DNA of 64,000 bases from Streptomyces sp. QL37 (GCF_002941025.1 NZ_PTJS01000001.1:8003678-8067677); one strand, 5' to 3'. Shown: positions 17,953 through 27,219, counted from the first letter of the stretch. Made by a program: numbers and translations. The notes: generated by a model from the letters alone, not told the origin.

Positions 17953-18675
17953 TCAGGACGCCTCGTCCGTGGTGTCCGGTTCGGGGTTCCAGTCCAGGAG
18001 CCTCACCTTCGCGACGGTGCGGACATGGCGCCGCATCGCCGCGGCGGCGGCCTTGCCGCGCCGCTCCTCGATGGCGTCGAGGATCGCCTGGTGCTGGGTC
18101 AGGGAGCGGCCGGGCCGCCGCGGCTGGCGCAGGGACTCGTGCCTGCTCTCCGTGATCTGGTCGGCGATCGACCGCATGAACTCGGCCAGCAGCGCGCTGT
18201 GGGCGGCCGCGGTCACCGCGGCGTGGAAGCGCCGGTCGCCCTCGATGCCGTGGCCGCCGTCGGCGATCTCCGCGGCCATGTGGGCGAGCGATGCCCGCAG
18301 CGCGGTCAGATCCCGCTCGGTGCGCCGCTCCGCCGCGAGTTCGGCGAGTTTGGTCTCCAGCGCCTCGCGCGCCTCCAGCACGTCCGGCAGTCTGCGCCGG
18401 CGTTCGACGAGCCGCTCGACGGGTTCGGCGTCCAGCCCGTCCCCGAGGAGATAGGTGCCACCGCCGTGCCGTACCTCGACGAGCCCCTGCACCTCCAGGA
18501 CGACGATGGCCTGCTTCACCGAGGCCCGGGAGACTCTCAGGCGCTGAGCGAGGTCGCGCTCGGGCGGAAGCCGGTCGCCGGCCACCAGACCGCTCTCGGC
18601 GGCGAAGGTGCGCAGTCGGTCGAGCACTTGCTCGTACAGTCGTGTGCGCCCCATGGGCCGCAGTGCGTCGGACAT
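17953..18675 (-). CDS. FadR-type GntR regulator of malonate genes (MatR-like)
   Basis: A 240-residue GntR protein. Residues about 10-75 form the winged helix (LYEQVLDRLRTFAAESGLVAGDRLP, then QRLRVSRASVKQAIVVLEVQGLV). The C-terminal half is an all-helical FCD sensor with the metal-ligand pattern RRFHAAVTAAAHS and LTQHQAILDAIEER. It is divergent from the MatC/MatB genes, the usual place for the malonate-responsive repressor MatR; the ligand is inferred. Start ATG 18675, with an in-frame ATG 14 codons upstream. Confidence 0.83.
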   Translation of the reverse strand: MSDALRPMGRTRLYEQVLDRLRTFAAESGLVAGDRLPPERDLAQRLRVSRASVKQAIVVLEVQGLVEVRHGGGTYLLGDGLDAEPVERLVERRRRLPDVLEAREALETKLAELAAERRTERDLTALRASLAHMAAEIADGGHGIEGDRRFHAAVTAAAHSALLAEFMRSIADQITESRHESLRQPRRPGRSLTQHQAILDAIEERRGKAAAAAMRRHVRTVAKVRLLDWNPEPDTTDEAS

Positions 18676-18738
18676 CCCCTGCCCCTGTTCCGGAGGGCCC
18701 CCGCGCCCTCTTGGCACCGGCAGCGTAGCAGCGCCCAG

Positions 18739-18757
18739 TGGTCCGGAGGCTGGACCA
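18739..18757. promoter_or_regulatory. candidate GntR operator
   Basis: TGGTCC, 7 bases, GGACCA: a perfect 6-bp inverted repeat between the GntR gene and the malonate genes. TGGT...ACCA spacing of this kind is common for FadR-subfamily sites. The GACCAAT half recurs at 18838-18844. Confidence 0.45.
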
Positions 18758-18773
18758 ATTCATGCGCACCCCC

Positions 18774-18814
18774 TTGACGGCTGTTGCCGCTCCCCGGACT
18801 CTGAGTGCCGTCAA
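18774..18814. promoter_or_regulatory. TTGACGGC inverted repeat upstream of matC
   Basis: TTGACGGC (18774-18781) and GCCGTCAA (18807-18814) are perfect 8-bp complements, 25 bases apart. The left arm also looks like a -35 hexamer for matC. It could be an operator overlapping the promoter or a leader hairpin. Confidence 0.4.
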
Positions 18815-18872
18815 CAGGCGAAGTGGCTCATCCACCAGACCAATGAGGGTCGGCCCAGGACGGGAGCCCGCA

Positions 18873-20135
18873 ATGTCCGCGGAACTCATCTCAATCCTCG
18901 TACTCGTGGTGGTCTTCGTGATCGCCACCACCCGCTCCATCAACATGGGCGCGCTGGCCTTCGCCGCCGCGTTCGTGGTGGGGGAGCTGGTCGCCGACCT
19001 GGACGCGGACGGCATCTTCGCCGGGTTCCCCGGAGACCTCTTCGTCGTCCTGGTGGGCGTCACCTACCTGTTCGCGATCGCCCGGGCCAACGGCACCACG
19101 GACTGGCTGGTGCACGCGTCCATACGCCTGGTCGGCGGGCGCGTCGCGCTGATTCCCTGGGTGATGTTCGTGATCACCGGGGCGCTGACGGCGATCGGCG
19201 CGGTCAGTCCCGCCGCGGTGGCGATCGTCGCACCGATCGCTCTGAGCTTCGCCGCGCGTTACGGCATCAGCCCGCTCCTGATGGGCGCGATGGTGGTGCA
19301 CGGGGCGCAGGGCGGCGGCTTCTCCCCGATCAGCATCTACGGCTCGATCGTGAACGGCATCGTCGAGCGCGAGAACCTGCCGGGCAACGAGATCGCCCTG
19401 TTCCTCGCCTCGTTGGCCGCCAACCTGGTCATCGCCGGTGTGGTGTTCGTACTCTTCGGCGGCCTGAAGCTCGCCCGGCAGCGTCAAGCGGAGGGCGACG
19501 ACTCGCCCCGCCCTCCCGCGGACGAGGTGACCGCCCGGCTCGACACGCCCCGGGCGGCCACGCTGCTCGCGCTGATCGCCCTGGTCGTCGCCGTGCTCGG
19601 CTTCGATCTGGACGCGGGCCTGACCGCGATCACGCTGGCCGTGCTGATCAGCGCCGCTTGGCCGGACACCAGCCGCAAGGCGGTCGGCGCGATCGCCTGG
19701 CCCACCGTGCTGCTCATCTGCGGGGTGCTGACCTACGTCGGCGTGCTGGAGGAGATGGGCACGATCACCTGGGCCGGGGAGGGAGTCGGAGGCATCGGAG
19801 TACCGCTGCTCGCGGCGCTGCTGCTGTGCTACATCGGCGCGATCGTCTCGGCGTTCGCCTCCTCGGTCGGCATCATGGGCGCGCTGATCCCGCTGGCCGT
19901 GCCGTTCCTCGCCCAGGGAGAGATCGGGGCGGTCGGGATGATCGCCGCGCTGGCCGTGTCGGCGACCGTGGTGGACGTCAGCCCCTTCTCGACCAACGGC
20001 GCACTCGTGCTCGCCGCGGCGCCGGACGTCGACCGGGAACACTTCTTCAGGCAGCTGATGGTGTACGGCGGGGTCGTCGTCGCAGTGGTGCCCGCCGTGG
20101 CCTGGCTCGTCCTGGTGGTGCCTGGATTCGGATGA
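18873..20135 (+). CDS. matC: MatC-like malonate/dicarboxylate permease
   Basis: A 420-residue ion-transporter-superfamily permease with 10-12 hydrophobic helices (first SILVLVVVFVIATTRS). The re-entrant loop motifs are visible in both halves: GAVSPAAVAIVAPIA in the first and VDVSPFSTNGALVL in the second. It is predicted to import malonate or a related dicarboxylate for the synthetase encoded 64 bases downstream. ATG 18873 follows GGACGGGAG; the reading frame extends upstream without coding character. The name is based on fold plus context with matB. Confidence 0.82.
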   Translation: MSAELISILVLVVVFVIATTRSINMGALAFAAAFVVGELVADLDADGIFAGFPGDLFVVLVGVTYLFAIARANGTTDWLVHASIRLVGGRVALIPWVMFVITGALTAIGAVSPAAVAIVAPIALSFAARYGISPLLMGAMVVHGAQGGGFSPISIYGSIVNGIVERENLPGNEIALFLASLAANLVIAGVVFVLFGGLKLARQRQAEGDDSPRPPADEVTARLDTPRAATLLALIALVVAVLGFDLDAGLTAITLAVLISAAWPDTSRKAVGAIAWPTVLLICGVLTYVGVLEEMGTITWAGEGVGGIGVPLLAALLLCYIGAIVSAFASSVGIMGALIPLAVPFLAQGEIGAVGMIAALAVSATVVDVSPFSTNGALVLAAAPDVDREHFFRQLMVYGGVVVAVVPAVAWLVLVVPGFG

Positions 20136-20199
20136 TTCTCGGCATATCCCTGCCCGCGGCCTTCCTCCTGCCGCCGTTCCGTCGATCGGAGTACGACGC

Positions 20200-21657
20200 G
20201 TGAATGCCCCCACGGCCCTGTTCCCCGCACTCGCCGAGCGCAGTTCGCGGCCCGCCCTGCGGTTCGGGGACCGCACCCTGTCGTACGCGGAACTCGCGGC
20301 GTCGGCCGGCTCCCTCGCCGCGACCCTGGGTACGGCTCGACGGGTGGCGGTGTGGGCGACGCCCACGCTGGAGACCGCCGTCGCTGTGGTGGCGGCCCTG
20401 CTCGCCGGAGTGCCCGCGGTGCCGCTCAATCCACGGACCGGCGACCGGGAACTGGCCCATGTCGTGGCCGACAGCGCGCCGTCACTGGTCCTGGCCGCAG
20501 CGGGCGACGAACTCCCCGCCGCGCTGGACGGACTGCCTCGCGTCGACATCGACGCGACCGCGGGACCGGCGGGCGCGCCACCCGTCGAGCCCGGCCCCGG
20601 CCACCCGGCGCTGATCGTCTACACCTCCGGCACCACCGGTCCGCCCAAGGGCGCCGTCCTGCCGCGTCGTGCCCTGACCAGCACACTGGACGCCCTGCGG
20701 GACGCCTGGGAATGGGACGCCGACGACGTGCTGGTGCACGCGCTGCCGCTGTTCCACGTGCACGGGCTCATCCTCGGCATCATCGGACCCCTGCGGCGCG
20801 GGGGATCGGTGCGTCACCTGGGCCGGTTCAGCACCGAGGGGGTGGCACGGGAGCTGAACGCCGGGGCCACGATGCTGTTCGGGGTCCCGACCATGTACCA
20901 CCGCATCGCCGAGGCCCTCTCCGAGGGGCACGGTGACGCCGCCCTCGCCCGGGCGCTGTCCGGTGCGCGCCTGCTCGTGTCGGGCTCGGCCGCGCTTCCG
21001 GCGCGCGACCACGAGCGGATCGCGGAGGCGACGGGCCGGACCGTCATCGAGCGGTACGGGATGACGGAAACCCTGATGAACACCAGCGTGCGCGCGGACG
21101 GCGAACCTCGGGCCGGAACCGTCGGAGTGCCCTTGCACGGCGTCGAGTTGCGGGTCGTCGACGAGGAGGGCCGGCCGGTCGGCACGGGCCCGGACGCCGT
21201 GGGTGAGATCCAGGTGCGCGGTCCGAACCTCTTCACGGAGTACCTCAACCGTCCCGAAGCCACCGCCGAGGCGTTCTCCGAGGACGGCTGGTTCCGCACC
21301 GGGGACATGGCGGTGCGGGATCCGGACGGCTATGTCCGGATCGTCGGCCGCAAGGCAACCGACCTCATCAAGAGCGGCGGCTACAAGATCGGAGCGGGCG
21401 AGATCGAGAACGCGCTGATGGAGCACCCCGGTGTGAGGGACGCGGCGGTGACGGGCGAGCCGGACGCCGACCTCGGCCAGCGGATCGTGGCGTGGATCGT
21501 ACCGGAGGACGCGCAACACCGTCCTGACGTGACCGAGTTGGCCGATCACGTCGCTGCCCGGCTCGCCCCGCACAAGCGTCCGCGGACCGTGCGATACATG
21601 TCCGAACTTCCCCGTAACGACCTCGGCAAGATCATGAAACGGGCTCTCCGCGCCTGA
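20200..21657 (+). CDS. matB: malonyl-CoA synthetase MatB
   Basis: A 485-residue ANL-superfamily ligase that joins malonate (and methylmalonate in the S. coelicolor enzyme) to CoA using ATP. The P-loop is YTSGTTGPPKG (about residue 145), A5 is RYGMTET, the hinge region is GRKATDLIKSGGYKIGAGEIE, and the catalytic lysine is K477 in LGKIMKR. Long stretches agree with the S. coelicolor MatB that I remember, such as HVHGLILGIIGPLRRGG. It starts at GTG 20200 with GGAG 11 bases upstream. It forms an operon with matC and would feed malonyl-CoA to fatty acid or polyketide synthesis. Confidence 0.95.
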   Translation: MNAPTALFPALAERSSRPALRFGDRTLSYAELAASAGSLAATLGTARRVAVWATPTLETAVAVVAALLAGVPAVPLNPRTGDRELAHVVADSAPSLVLAAAGDELPAALDGLPRVDIDATAGPAGAPPVEPGPGHPALIVYTSGTTGPPKGAVLPRRALTSTLDALRDAWEWDADDVLVHALPLFHVHGLILGIIGPLRRGGSVRHLGRFSTEGVARELNAGATMLFGVPTMYHRIAEALSEGHGDAALARALSGARLLVSGSAALPARDHERIAEATGRTVIERYGMTETLMNTSVRADGEPRAGTVGVPLHGVELRVVDEEGRPVGTGPDAVGEIQVRGPNLFTEYLNRPEATAEAFSEDGWFRTGDMAVRDPDGYVRIVGRKATDLIKSGGYKIGAGEIENALMEHPGVRDAAVTGEPDADLGQRIVAWIVPEDAQHRPDVTELADHVAARLAPHKRPRTVRYMSELPRNDLGKIMKRALRA

Positions 21658-21765
21658 CGCGTCGGCACGGGCGGGCGTAGGCGACCGGGTCCCTGAACCC
21701 CCGTCGGAGCGCGGCCGGAGGCCCCGGCACGGAAACCCGTCCTCTCCCCACGGAAAGGCAAGCCG

Positions 21766-23094
21766 TTGATCCACTCCCTTCTCTCAGGAGCCCGGCGCCT
21801 CCGGGTGCCGCGGGCCGGACGCACCTCGATCGCGCTGGCCGCCACCACGTTGGCCGCAGCCCTCGCCGTCTCCGCACCGGCGACGAACGCCGCCGGGGAC
21901 ACCGCGTCCGGGCAACAAACCGGCTCGCGCGGCTGGTTCACCTCCTGGGCGAACTCGCAGCACGACCTCGCCCCCACTCCCTTGCGCGACCAGACCGTGC
22001 GCATGGTCAGCCACCTCAGCCAGGGGGGTGACGCGCTCCGCATCCGGATCCAGAACACATTCGGTACGACCCCCCTCACCGTGGACGCCGCCACCGTGGG
22101 ACTCACGGACGGCAGGAGCGCCGCCACGCAGGGGAGTCCCCGGCCCGTCACCTTCGACGGCCGGCCGGAGGCGGTCGTCCCGGCCGGCGGCGAACTCTGG
22201 AGTGACGCCACCACCCTGACGACCCGCGCCCGGACGGACGTCGCGGTCTCCCTGTCCGTCTCCGGCACCGTCCTCCCGGGCCGCCACGGGACGGCGTTCC
22301 GTACCAACTACCTGACCGCTCCCGGCACCGGGGACCACACCCGCGACACGAGCTCCGCCGCCTACACGGAGACGACGGAGTCCACCTACCTGGTCACCGC
22401 CGTGGACGTGCACAACCCGCGCCTGAAGGGTGGTCTCGTCGCCTACGGCAGCTCCGTGGTCGACGGGGTCGGATCCACCGACTGCGGCCCCGGCTGCACA
22501 CAACTCGGCGCCAACCGCCGATGGACCGACGACCTCGCACGGCGGATCACCACGGAGCTGCCCCCCGCACGACAGCTCGCGGTGGCGAACGCCGGCGTCA
22601 ACGGCACCACCAGCGCCCCCGACTGCCCGAAGCTCGCCGAACACCTGCGCGGTCTGGACGCGGGGGCGCGCCTGCGGAGGGACGTCCTGGCCCTCCACGG
22701 AGTCACCGGGGTCCTCTACTACTACGGCACCAACGACCTGCCCGCCGGATGCGACGCCCAGCAGGTGCTGGCGAGCTACCGCGACACCTTCCGGCGTCTG
22801 CACGCGGCCGGCATCAAGGTGTACGTCACTCCGGTGACCCCCCGTCCGGGCTACACCGACGAGCAGAACCGGGTCCGCCACACCGTGAACTCGTTCGTCT
22901 CGAAGTGGAACGACTGCGGTGGCACCTGCGACGGCATCATGGGCTTCGACCAGGTTCTCAAGGACCCGTTGAAGCCGAACGCCATCAACCCGCCCTACGA
23001 CACCGGTGACGGTGTCCACGTGAACATCTCCGGACAGCAGGCCCTGGCCGACACGCTCTCGCTGCCGATGCTCGCGTCCTCGGCCCGACGATGA
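21766..23094 (+). CDS. secreted SGNH/GDSL-family hydrolase
   Basis: A 442-residue exported esterase/lipase-like protein. A signal peptide spans about residues 1-42 (basic start, then SIALAATTLAAALAVSAPATNA). The catalytic blocks of the SGNH fold follow: block I as YGSSVVDG (Ser replacing the usual GDS context), block II glycine/block III as NAGVNG and YGTNDLP, and block V as DGVH. The N-terminal 190 residues form a beta-rich domain seen in related proteins. The start is TTG 21766 with GGAAAGG 8 bases upstream. Substrate unknown; probably carbohydrate esters or lipids. Confidence 0.85.
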   Translation: MIHSLLSGARRLRVPRAGRTSIALAATTLAAALAVSAPATNAAGDTASGQQTGSRGWFTSWANSQHDLAPTPLRDQTVRMVSHLSQGGDALRIRIQNTFGTTPLTVDAATVGLTDGRSAATQGSPRPVTFDGRPEAVVPAGGELWSDATTLTTRARTDVAVSLSVSGTVLPGRHGTAFRTNYLTAPGTGDHTRDTSSAAYTETTESTYLVTAVDVHNPRLKGGLVAYGSSVVDGVGSTDCGPGCTQLGANRRWTDDLARRITTELPPARQLAVANAGVNGTTSAPDCPKLAEHLRGLDAGARLRRDVLALHGVTGVLYYYGTNDLPAGCDAQQVLASYRDTFRRLHAAGIKVYVTPVTPRPGYTDEQNRVRHTVNSFVSKWNDCGGTCDGIMGFDQVLKDPLKPNAINPPYDTGDGVHVNISGQQALADTLSLPMLASSARR

Positions 23095-23108
23095 CGACAT
23101 CGGCGGAA

Positions 23109-23125
23109 GGGCCGCTCCGCGGCCC
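23109..23125 (+). terminator. short GC-rich hairpin after the SGNH gene
   Basis: GGGCCGC and GCGGCCC form a perfect 7-bp stem with a 3-base loop 15 bases after the stop. No T run follows, as is usual in Streptomyces. Confidence 0.55.
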
Positions 23126-23261
23126 GTGAGCGCACCTCGTGCGGGACGGCTCCCGGAGGATCGCCGGCAGCCGCCCCGTCGGGAGTGTGGGCTCCCCACG
23201 GAACCGGGGATTAGGTTGTCGGGAGACTCTCCGGGCAGCCGGACTCGTGATGGGGGCGAGC

Positions 23262-24536
23262 ATGACCATGCAAAAGGGAACCAATGTCGCGGTGCCGGCT
23301 CAGGCCGTGCGGGTCGAACTGGGCTGGCGTGCGTCACCCGGGACACCGGACGTGGATGCCTCGGCGCTCCTTCTGGTGTCCGGAAAGGTGCGCAGCGACG
23401 CGGACTTTGTCTTCTACAACCAGCCGGCGCACGGGTCCGGCGCGGTGCGCCACGAAGGCAAGCGGACGTCCGGGGGCGCTGTCACGGACAGCCTCGGTGT
23501 GGACTTCGCGCGGATGGAACCGGCGATCGACCGTGTCGTGATCGCGGCCTCGGCGGACGGCGGCACCTTCGGACGGGTGACCGGCCTCTTCGTGAGGGTC
23601 GTGAACCCGGCCGACGGCACCGAGATCGCACGCTTCGAGAGCGCGGACGCGACCGTCGAGACCGCGTTCATCCTCGGTGAGCTCTACCTGCGCCAGGGTG
23701 CCTGGAAGTTCAGGGCCGTAGGGCAGGGATACGACACCGGACTCGCGGGCCTCGCGACGGACTTCGGCATCTCCGTCGACGAACCGAAGCAGGCGACTCC
23801 GCCCCGGCAGCCGCAGACGGCTCCGCAGCCGTCCGCGCACCCGGCCGCACCTGCGACGGCCCCCACCCCGCCGCCCGCCCCGCCCGTCGTGCAGGCCGTG
23901 CGGCTGACCAAGGTCACGCTGACCAAGGAAGCCCCCACGGTGTCGCTGTCCAAGCAGGGCGGCACGTCCGGAGCGCTGCGCGTCAATCTCAACTGGGAAG
24001 TGCGCAAGCAGTTCAAGGGCTGGGGCGCGAAACTCGGCAGGGCCGTCGCCATGCACGCGGACCTCGACCTCGATCTCTGCGCGCTGTACGAGCTCACGGA
24101 CGGCAGCAAGGGAGTCGTGCAGGCGTTGGGAAACGCCTTCGGCTCTCTCCGGCAGCCGCCCTACATCCACCTCGACGGGGACGACCGCACGGGCGCCGTC
24201 TCGTCCGGCGAGAACCTCACGGTCAACCTCGACCACAAGGACCGGCTGCGCCGTGTCCTGATCTTCGTCACGATCTACGAAGGCGCCCGGAGCTTCGCCG
24301 ACCTGCACGCCACGGTCACGCTCCAGCCGCAGAACGGGGCGGCGATCGACTTCTCCCTCGATGAATGCACCGTGCCTTCCACGGTGTGCGCGCTCGCACT
24401 GATCACCAGCGACGGGGGAGACCTCACCGTGCAGCGCGAGGCCCGCTATCTCGTCCCCCAGCGCGGGGTCAGCCCCCAGCGGACCATCGACGCCGCCTAC
24501 GGGTGGGGCATGAACTGGACACCCGGACGCAAGTGA
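23262..24536 (+). CDS. TerD/TerA-like tellurium-resistance-family protein
   Basis: A 424-residue protein with two TerD-type beta-sandwich domains joined by a Pro/Ala linker (about residues 185-215). The first has the calcium-type acidic signatures DADFVFYNQPAHG and DFARMEPAIDRVVIAAS. The second (from VRLTKVTLTKEAPTVSLSKQ) resembles TerA, with HADLDLDLCALYELTDG. Family members bind Ca2+ and act in stress or phage-linked membrane functions. ATG 23262 follows GGGGGCGAG. It stands alone here, without the ter operon, and converges on the glycosyltransferase gene. Confidence 0.85.
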   Translation: MTMQKGTNVAVPAQAVRVELGWRASPGTPDVDASALLLVSGKVRSDADFVFYNQPAHGSGAVRHEGKRTSGGAVTDSLGVDFARMEPAIDRVVIAASADGGTFGRVTGLFVRVVNPADGTEIARFESADATVETAFILGELYLRQGAWKFRAVGQGYDTGLAGLATDFGISVDEPKQATPPRQPQTAPQPSAHPAAPATAPTPPPAPPVVQAVRLTKVTLTKEAPTVSLSKQGGTSGALRVNLNWEVRKQFKGWGAKLGRAVAMHADLDLDLCALYELTDGSKGVVQALGNAFGSLRQPPYIHLDGDDRTGAVSSGENLTVNLDHKDRLRRVLIFVTIYEGARSFADLHATVTLQPQNGAAIDFSLDECTVPSTVCALALITSDGGDLTVQREARYLVPQRGVSPQRTIDAAYGWGMNWTPGRK

Positions 24537-24555
24537 CCCGCGGCGCGCGCCGGGC

Positions 24556-25737
24556 TCAGGGCTCCGGTGCGGCCTCGGGACGGGCGTACGTACGCCCCTT
24601 CCAGGCCGCACCGAGCCCCCGGTAGTGCTGCACCGCGGAGTCCACCGTCATCAGGAGGTAGAGGACCGCGGTGAAGGGCAGCAGCGGTGCCAGCCACAGC
24701 GACTGCCGGTAGTACCCGAGCATGGGCATGTACGTCCCCGCCATCACCGCCCAGGCCGCCCCACCCGCCGCCGCTGCCACCGGATCGCCGGTCAGCAGCC
24801 CCGCTCCCAGCGTGACGGGCGGCGCGACGTAGACCAGGCCCAGGCCGAGGACCGTGCCCGCGAGCAGCGCGGGGCTGTGCCGCAGCTGGGCGTACGCGCT
24901 CCGCGCGATCATGTGCCACAGGTCCGCCAGCCGAGGGTAGGGCCGCACGCTGTCCACCCGGTCGGCGAGTCCAAGCCAGATGCGGCCGCCGCTGCGGCGC
25001 ACGGCGCGCGCCAGCGACACATCGTCGATCACCGCCGAACGGATGGACTCCGGGATCCGCGCCCGCTCGACAGCACCGGCCCGCAGCAGTACGCAGCCGC
25101 CCGCCGCCGCGGCCGTCCGCGACCTCCTGCCGTTCACCCGGCGGAACGGGTAGAGCTGTCCGAAGAAGTAGACGAAGGCCGGCACGACCAGCCGCTCCCA
25201 CGTGCTCGTCACCCGCAGCCTGGCCATCTGTGAGACCAGGTCGAACCCGTCCGCGCCCTCGCTCCCGGCCGCGGCGACGAGTTCGCGCAGGCTGTCGGGC
25301 TCATGAGCGATGTCGGCGTCCGTCAGGAGCAGGAATTCGGGCTTCCGCTGCCGGGCCAGCTCCATCCCGTGCCGCAGGGCCCAGAGTTTGCCCGTCCATC
25401 CCGGTGCCGGCTCGCCGGGCGTCACCACGGTCAGCGGCAGCCCGCCGTACCGCTCGGACAGCGTCCTGGCGAGCCGGCCCGTGCCGTCGCCGCTGCAGTC
25501 GTCGACCAGGAAGACCTCGGCGTCACCCGGATAGTCCTGGGCGAGCAGGGAGGGCAGACTCACCGGCAGGACCTCGGCCTCGTCCCTCGCGGGTACGACC
25601 ACGGCCACCGAGGGCCAGCGCGCCGGGTCCCCGCGCAAGGGCAGCCGCTGGTCGGTCCGCCAGAAGAAGCCCTGGCCGAGCAACAGCCACATCCACACGA
25701 TCAGCGAACCCACGGCGATCCAGGCAACGGCGCTCAT
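24556..25737 (-). CDS. HpnB-like family 2 glycosyltransferase
   Basis: A 393-residue membrane glycosyltransferase. One N-terminal helix (VGSLIVWMWLLLGQGFFW) precedes a GT2 catalytic domain with VVPARDEAEVLP, VDDCSGDGT and the metal-binding LLTDADI. Further down lie DDVSLARAVRR and three or four C-terminal helices. The pattern matches the hopanoid-associated HpnB glycosyltransferase, but no hopene genes are nearby, so its lipid substrate is not assured. Confidence 0.82.
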   Translation of the reverse strand: MSAVAWIAVGSLIVWMWLLLGQGFFWRTDQRLPLRGDPARWPSVAVVVPARDEAEVLPVSLPSLLAQDYPGDAEVFLVDDCSGDGTGRLARTLSERYGGLPLTVVTPGEPAPGWTGKLWALRHGMELARQRKPEFLLLTDADIAHEPDSLRELVAAAGSEGADGFDLVSQMARLRVTSTWERLVVPAFVYFFGQLYPFRRVNGRRSRTAAAAGGCVLLRAGAVERARIPESIRSAVIDDVSLARAVRRSGGRIWLGLADRVDSVRPYPRLADLWHMIARSAYAQLRHSPALLAGTVLGLGLVYVAPPVTLGAGLLTGDPVAAAAGGAAWAVMAGTYMPMLGYYRQSLWLAPLLPFTAVLYLLMTVDSAVQHYRGLGAAWKGRTYARPEAAPEP

Positions 25738-25783
25738 CCGTCGAAGTGTGCCCCACTCCGGCGGTGCCGCAAGGGCTGTCGAC

Positions 25784-25789
25784 TATGGT
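25784..25789 (+). promoter_or_regulatory. -10 hexamer of a leaderless promoter
   Basis: TATGGT ends 6 bases before GTG 25796, so +1 falls on the start codon. Confidence 0.5.
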
Positions 25790-25795
25790 GACCGG

Positions 25796-26587
25796 GTGAA
25801 GATCGCACTCATGGACTCGGGAATCGGCCTGCTCGCGGCAGCGGCCGCGGTACGCCGGCTGCGGCCCGACGCCGATCTGGTGGTGTCGTCGGATCCCGGG
25901 TCGATGCCCTGGGGGCCCCGTACGCCCGAGGACGTGACCCGGCGCGCGCTCGCCGTGGCCCGCGCGGCGGCGGCCCACCGGCCGGACGCCCTGATCGTCG
26001 CCTGCAACACCGCTTCCGTCCACGCCCTGCCCGCCCTGCGGGCCGAACTGGAGCCAGGACTGCCGGTCATCGGCACCGTGCCCGCGATCAAGCCGGCCGC
26101 CGCGGGCGGCGGACCCTTCGCGATCTGGGCCACGCCGGCGACCACCGGGAGCCCCTATCAGCGTGGGCTGATCAATGAATTCGCCCGCTCCGTGGACGTC
26201 ACCGAAGTGCCCTGCCCGGGTCTCGCCGACGCGGTGGAGCACGCCGACGAGGAGGCGATCGACCGCGCGGTGGCCGCTGCCGCCGCCCTCACCCCCGCCG
26301 GAGTGACGGACGTCGTCCTGGGCTGCACCCACTACGAACTGGTGGCCGAACGCATTCGCGCCGCCGTCGAGAGCAACCGGCCCAACCGCGCGCCGCTCGT
26401 GCTCCACGGCTCCGCCGACGCGGTCGCGGCGCAGGCGCTGCGCCGTGTCGGGGCGGTGCCCGCTCCGTCGGCCGAACCGGTCGGCACTCTCGCCGTCCTG
26501 CTCGCCGGACACGCCGGCGACCTGCCCGAACCCGCCCTGGCCTACGCCGAGGGCCTGCTGCTCAAGGCGGTCACCCCCGCGCTCTGA
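25796..26587 (+). CDS. glutamate racemase-like (Asp/Glu racemase superfamily) protein
   Basis: A 263-residue protein with the two-cysteine racemase layout. It opens MKIALMDSGIGLLAA, has the first cysteine in IVACNTASVHALPAL (about residue 75) and the second in LGCTHYELVAERI (about residue 178). MurI makes D-glutamate for peptidoglycan, but this copy lacks the usual DTARxPYG stretch (it has DPGSMPWGPRT), so it may be a paralogue with another substrate. The GTG start has no Shine-Dalgarno; see the -10 hexamer at 25784. Confidence 0.75.
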   Translation: MKIALMDSGIGLLAAAAAVRRLRPDADLVVSSDPGSMPWGPRTPEDVTRRALAVARAAAAHRPDALIVACNTASVHALPALRAELEPGLPVIGTVPAIKPAAAGGGPFAIWATPATTGSPYQRGLINEFARSVDVTEVPCPGLADAVEHADEEAIDRAVAAAAALTPAGVTDVVLGCTHYELVAERIRAAVESNRPNRAPLVLHGSADAVAAQALRRVGAVPAPSAEPVGTLAVLLAGHAGDLPEPALAYAEGLLLKAVTPAL

Positions 26588-26642
26588 GCGTATCCGGCGC
26601 CCCGCGGGGACGCACGGCCCTCCCCGCGGCGCGGAACGTGGG

Positions 26643-26648
26643 TACGCT
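26643..26648 (+). promoter_or_regulatory. -10 hexamer of a leaderless promoter
   Basis: TACGCT ends 7 bases before ATG 26656; no ribosome-binding site is present. Confidence 0.4.
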
Positions 26649-26655
26649 GCTTGGC

Positions 26656-27219
26656 ATGACGGACCACCCCGGTAACACGTGGCACGGTTCGAGCCAGGCC
26701 CCGAGCACGGTCTGGACGGGACGGGCCACCAACCGCTTCCAATGGCTGCTCGCGGCCATCGGCGCAGCGTGCCTGGCGCTCGGCATCGAACTCGCGGTCG
26801 ACTCGGCCTGGGGCGGCGGGTTCGCGCCGCTGCTCATGTCCGTCATCGGCTGCGTCGCCGCAGGGCTCCTGATCCTCTTCGGGACCCTCGCCTTCGTCCA
26901 CGTGGCCGTGAAGGTCGACGGTGACGCCCTCGAGGTGCGCTGCGGTCACGCCGGGCTGCCCCGGCGCCGGATCCTCCTCACCCATGTGGTGGGCGCGGAC
27001 TTCGCCCCCAAGGTCACTCCGCGCCAGTGGGGCGGCTGGGGCTACCGCTGGCGCCCCGAGCAGGGCACGGCCGTGGTCGTGCGCCGAGGGGAGGCACTGG
27101 TGCTCCGGCTGGGGGACGGCATGACCTTCACCGTCACGGTGGACGACGCGGAGGCCGCCGTACGATTCATCCGCGACCGCCTGCACCTCACGGCCCCGGG
27201 GAGGGCCCCGGGGAGCTGA
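26656..27219 (+). CDS. membrane protein with a C-terminal PH-like domain
   Basis: A 187-residue protein. Two helices lie at about residues 27-45 (WLLAAIGAACLALGIELAV) and 52-80 (FAPLLMSVIGCVAAGLLIL). They are followed by a soluble beta-rich part (VKVDGDALEVRCGHAGLPRR to TFTVTVDDAEAAVRFIRDRL) that reads like a bacterial PH-type or DUF3093-like domain. I cannot assign a function. It precedes lnt on the same strand by 69 bases. Confidence 0.65.
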   Translation: MTDHPGNTWHGSSQAPSTVWTGRATNRFQWLLAAIGAACLALGIELAVDSAWGGGFAPLLMSVIGCVAAGLLILFGTLAFVHVAVKVDGDALEVRCGHAGLPRRRILLTHVVGADFAPKVTPRQWGGWGYRWRPEQGTAVVVRRGEALVLRLGDGMTFTVTVDDAEAAVRFIRDRLHLTAPGRAPGS

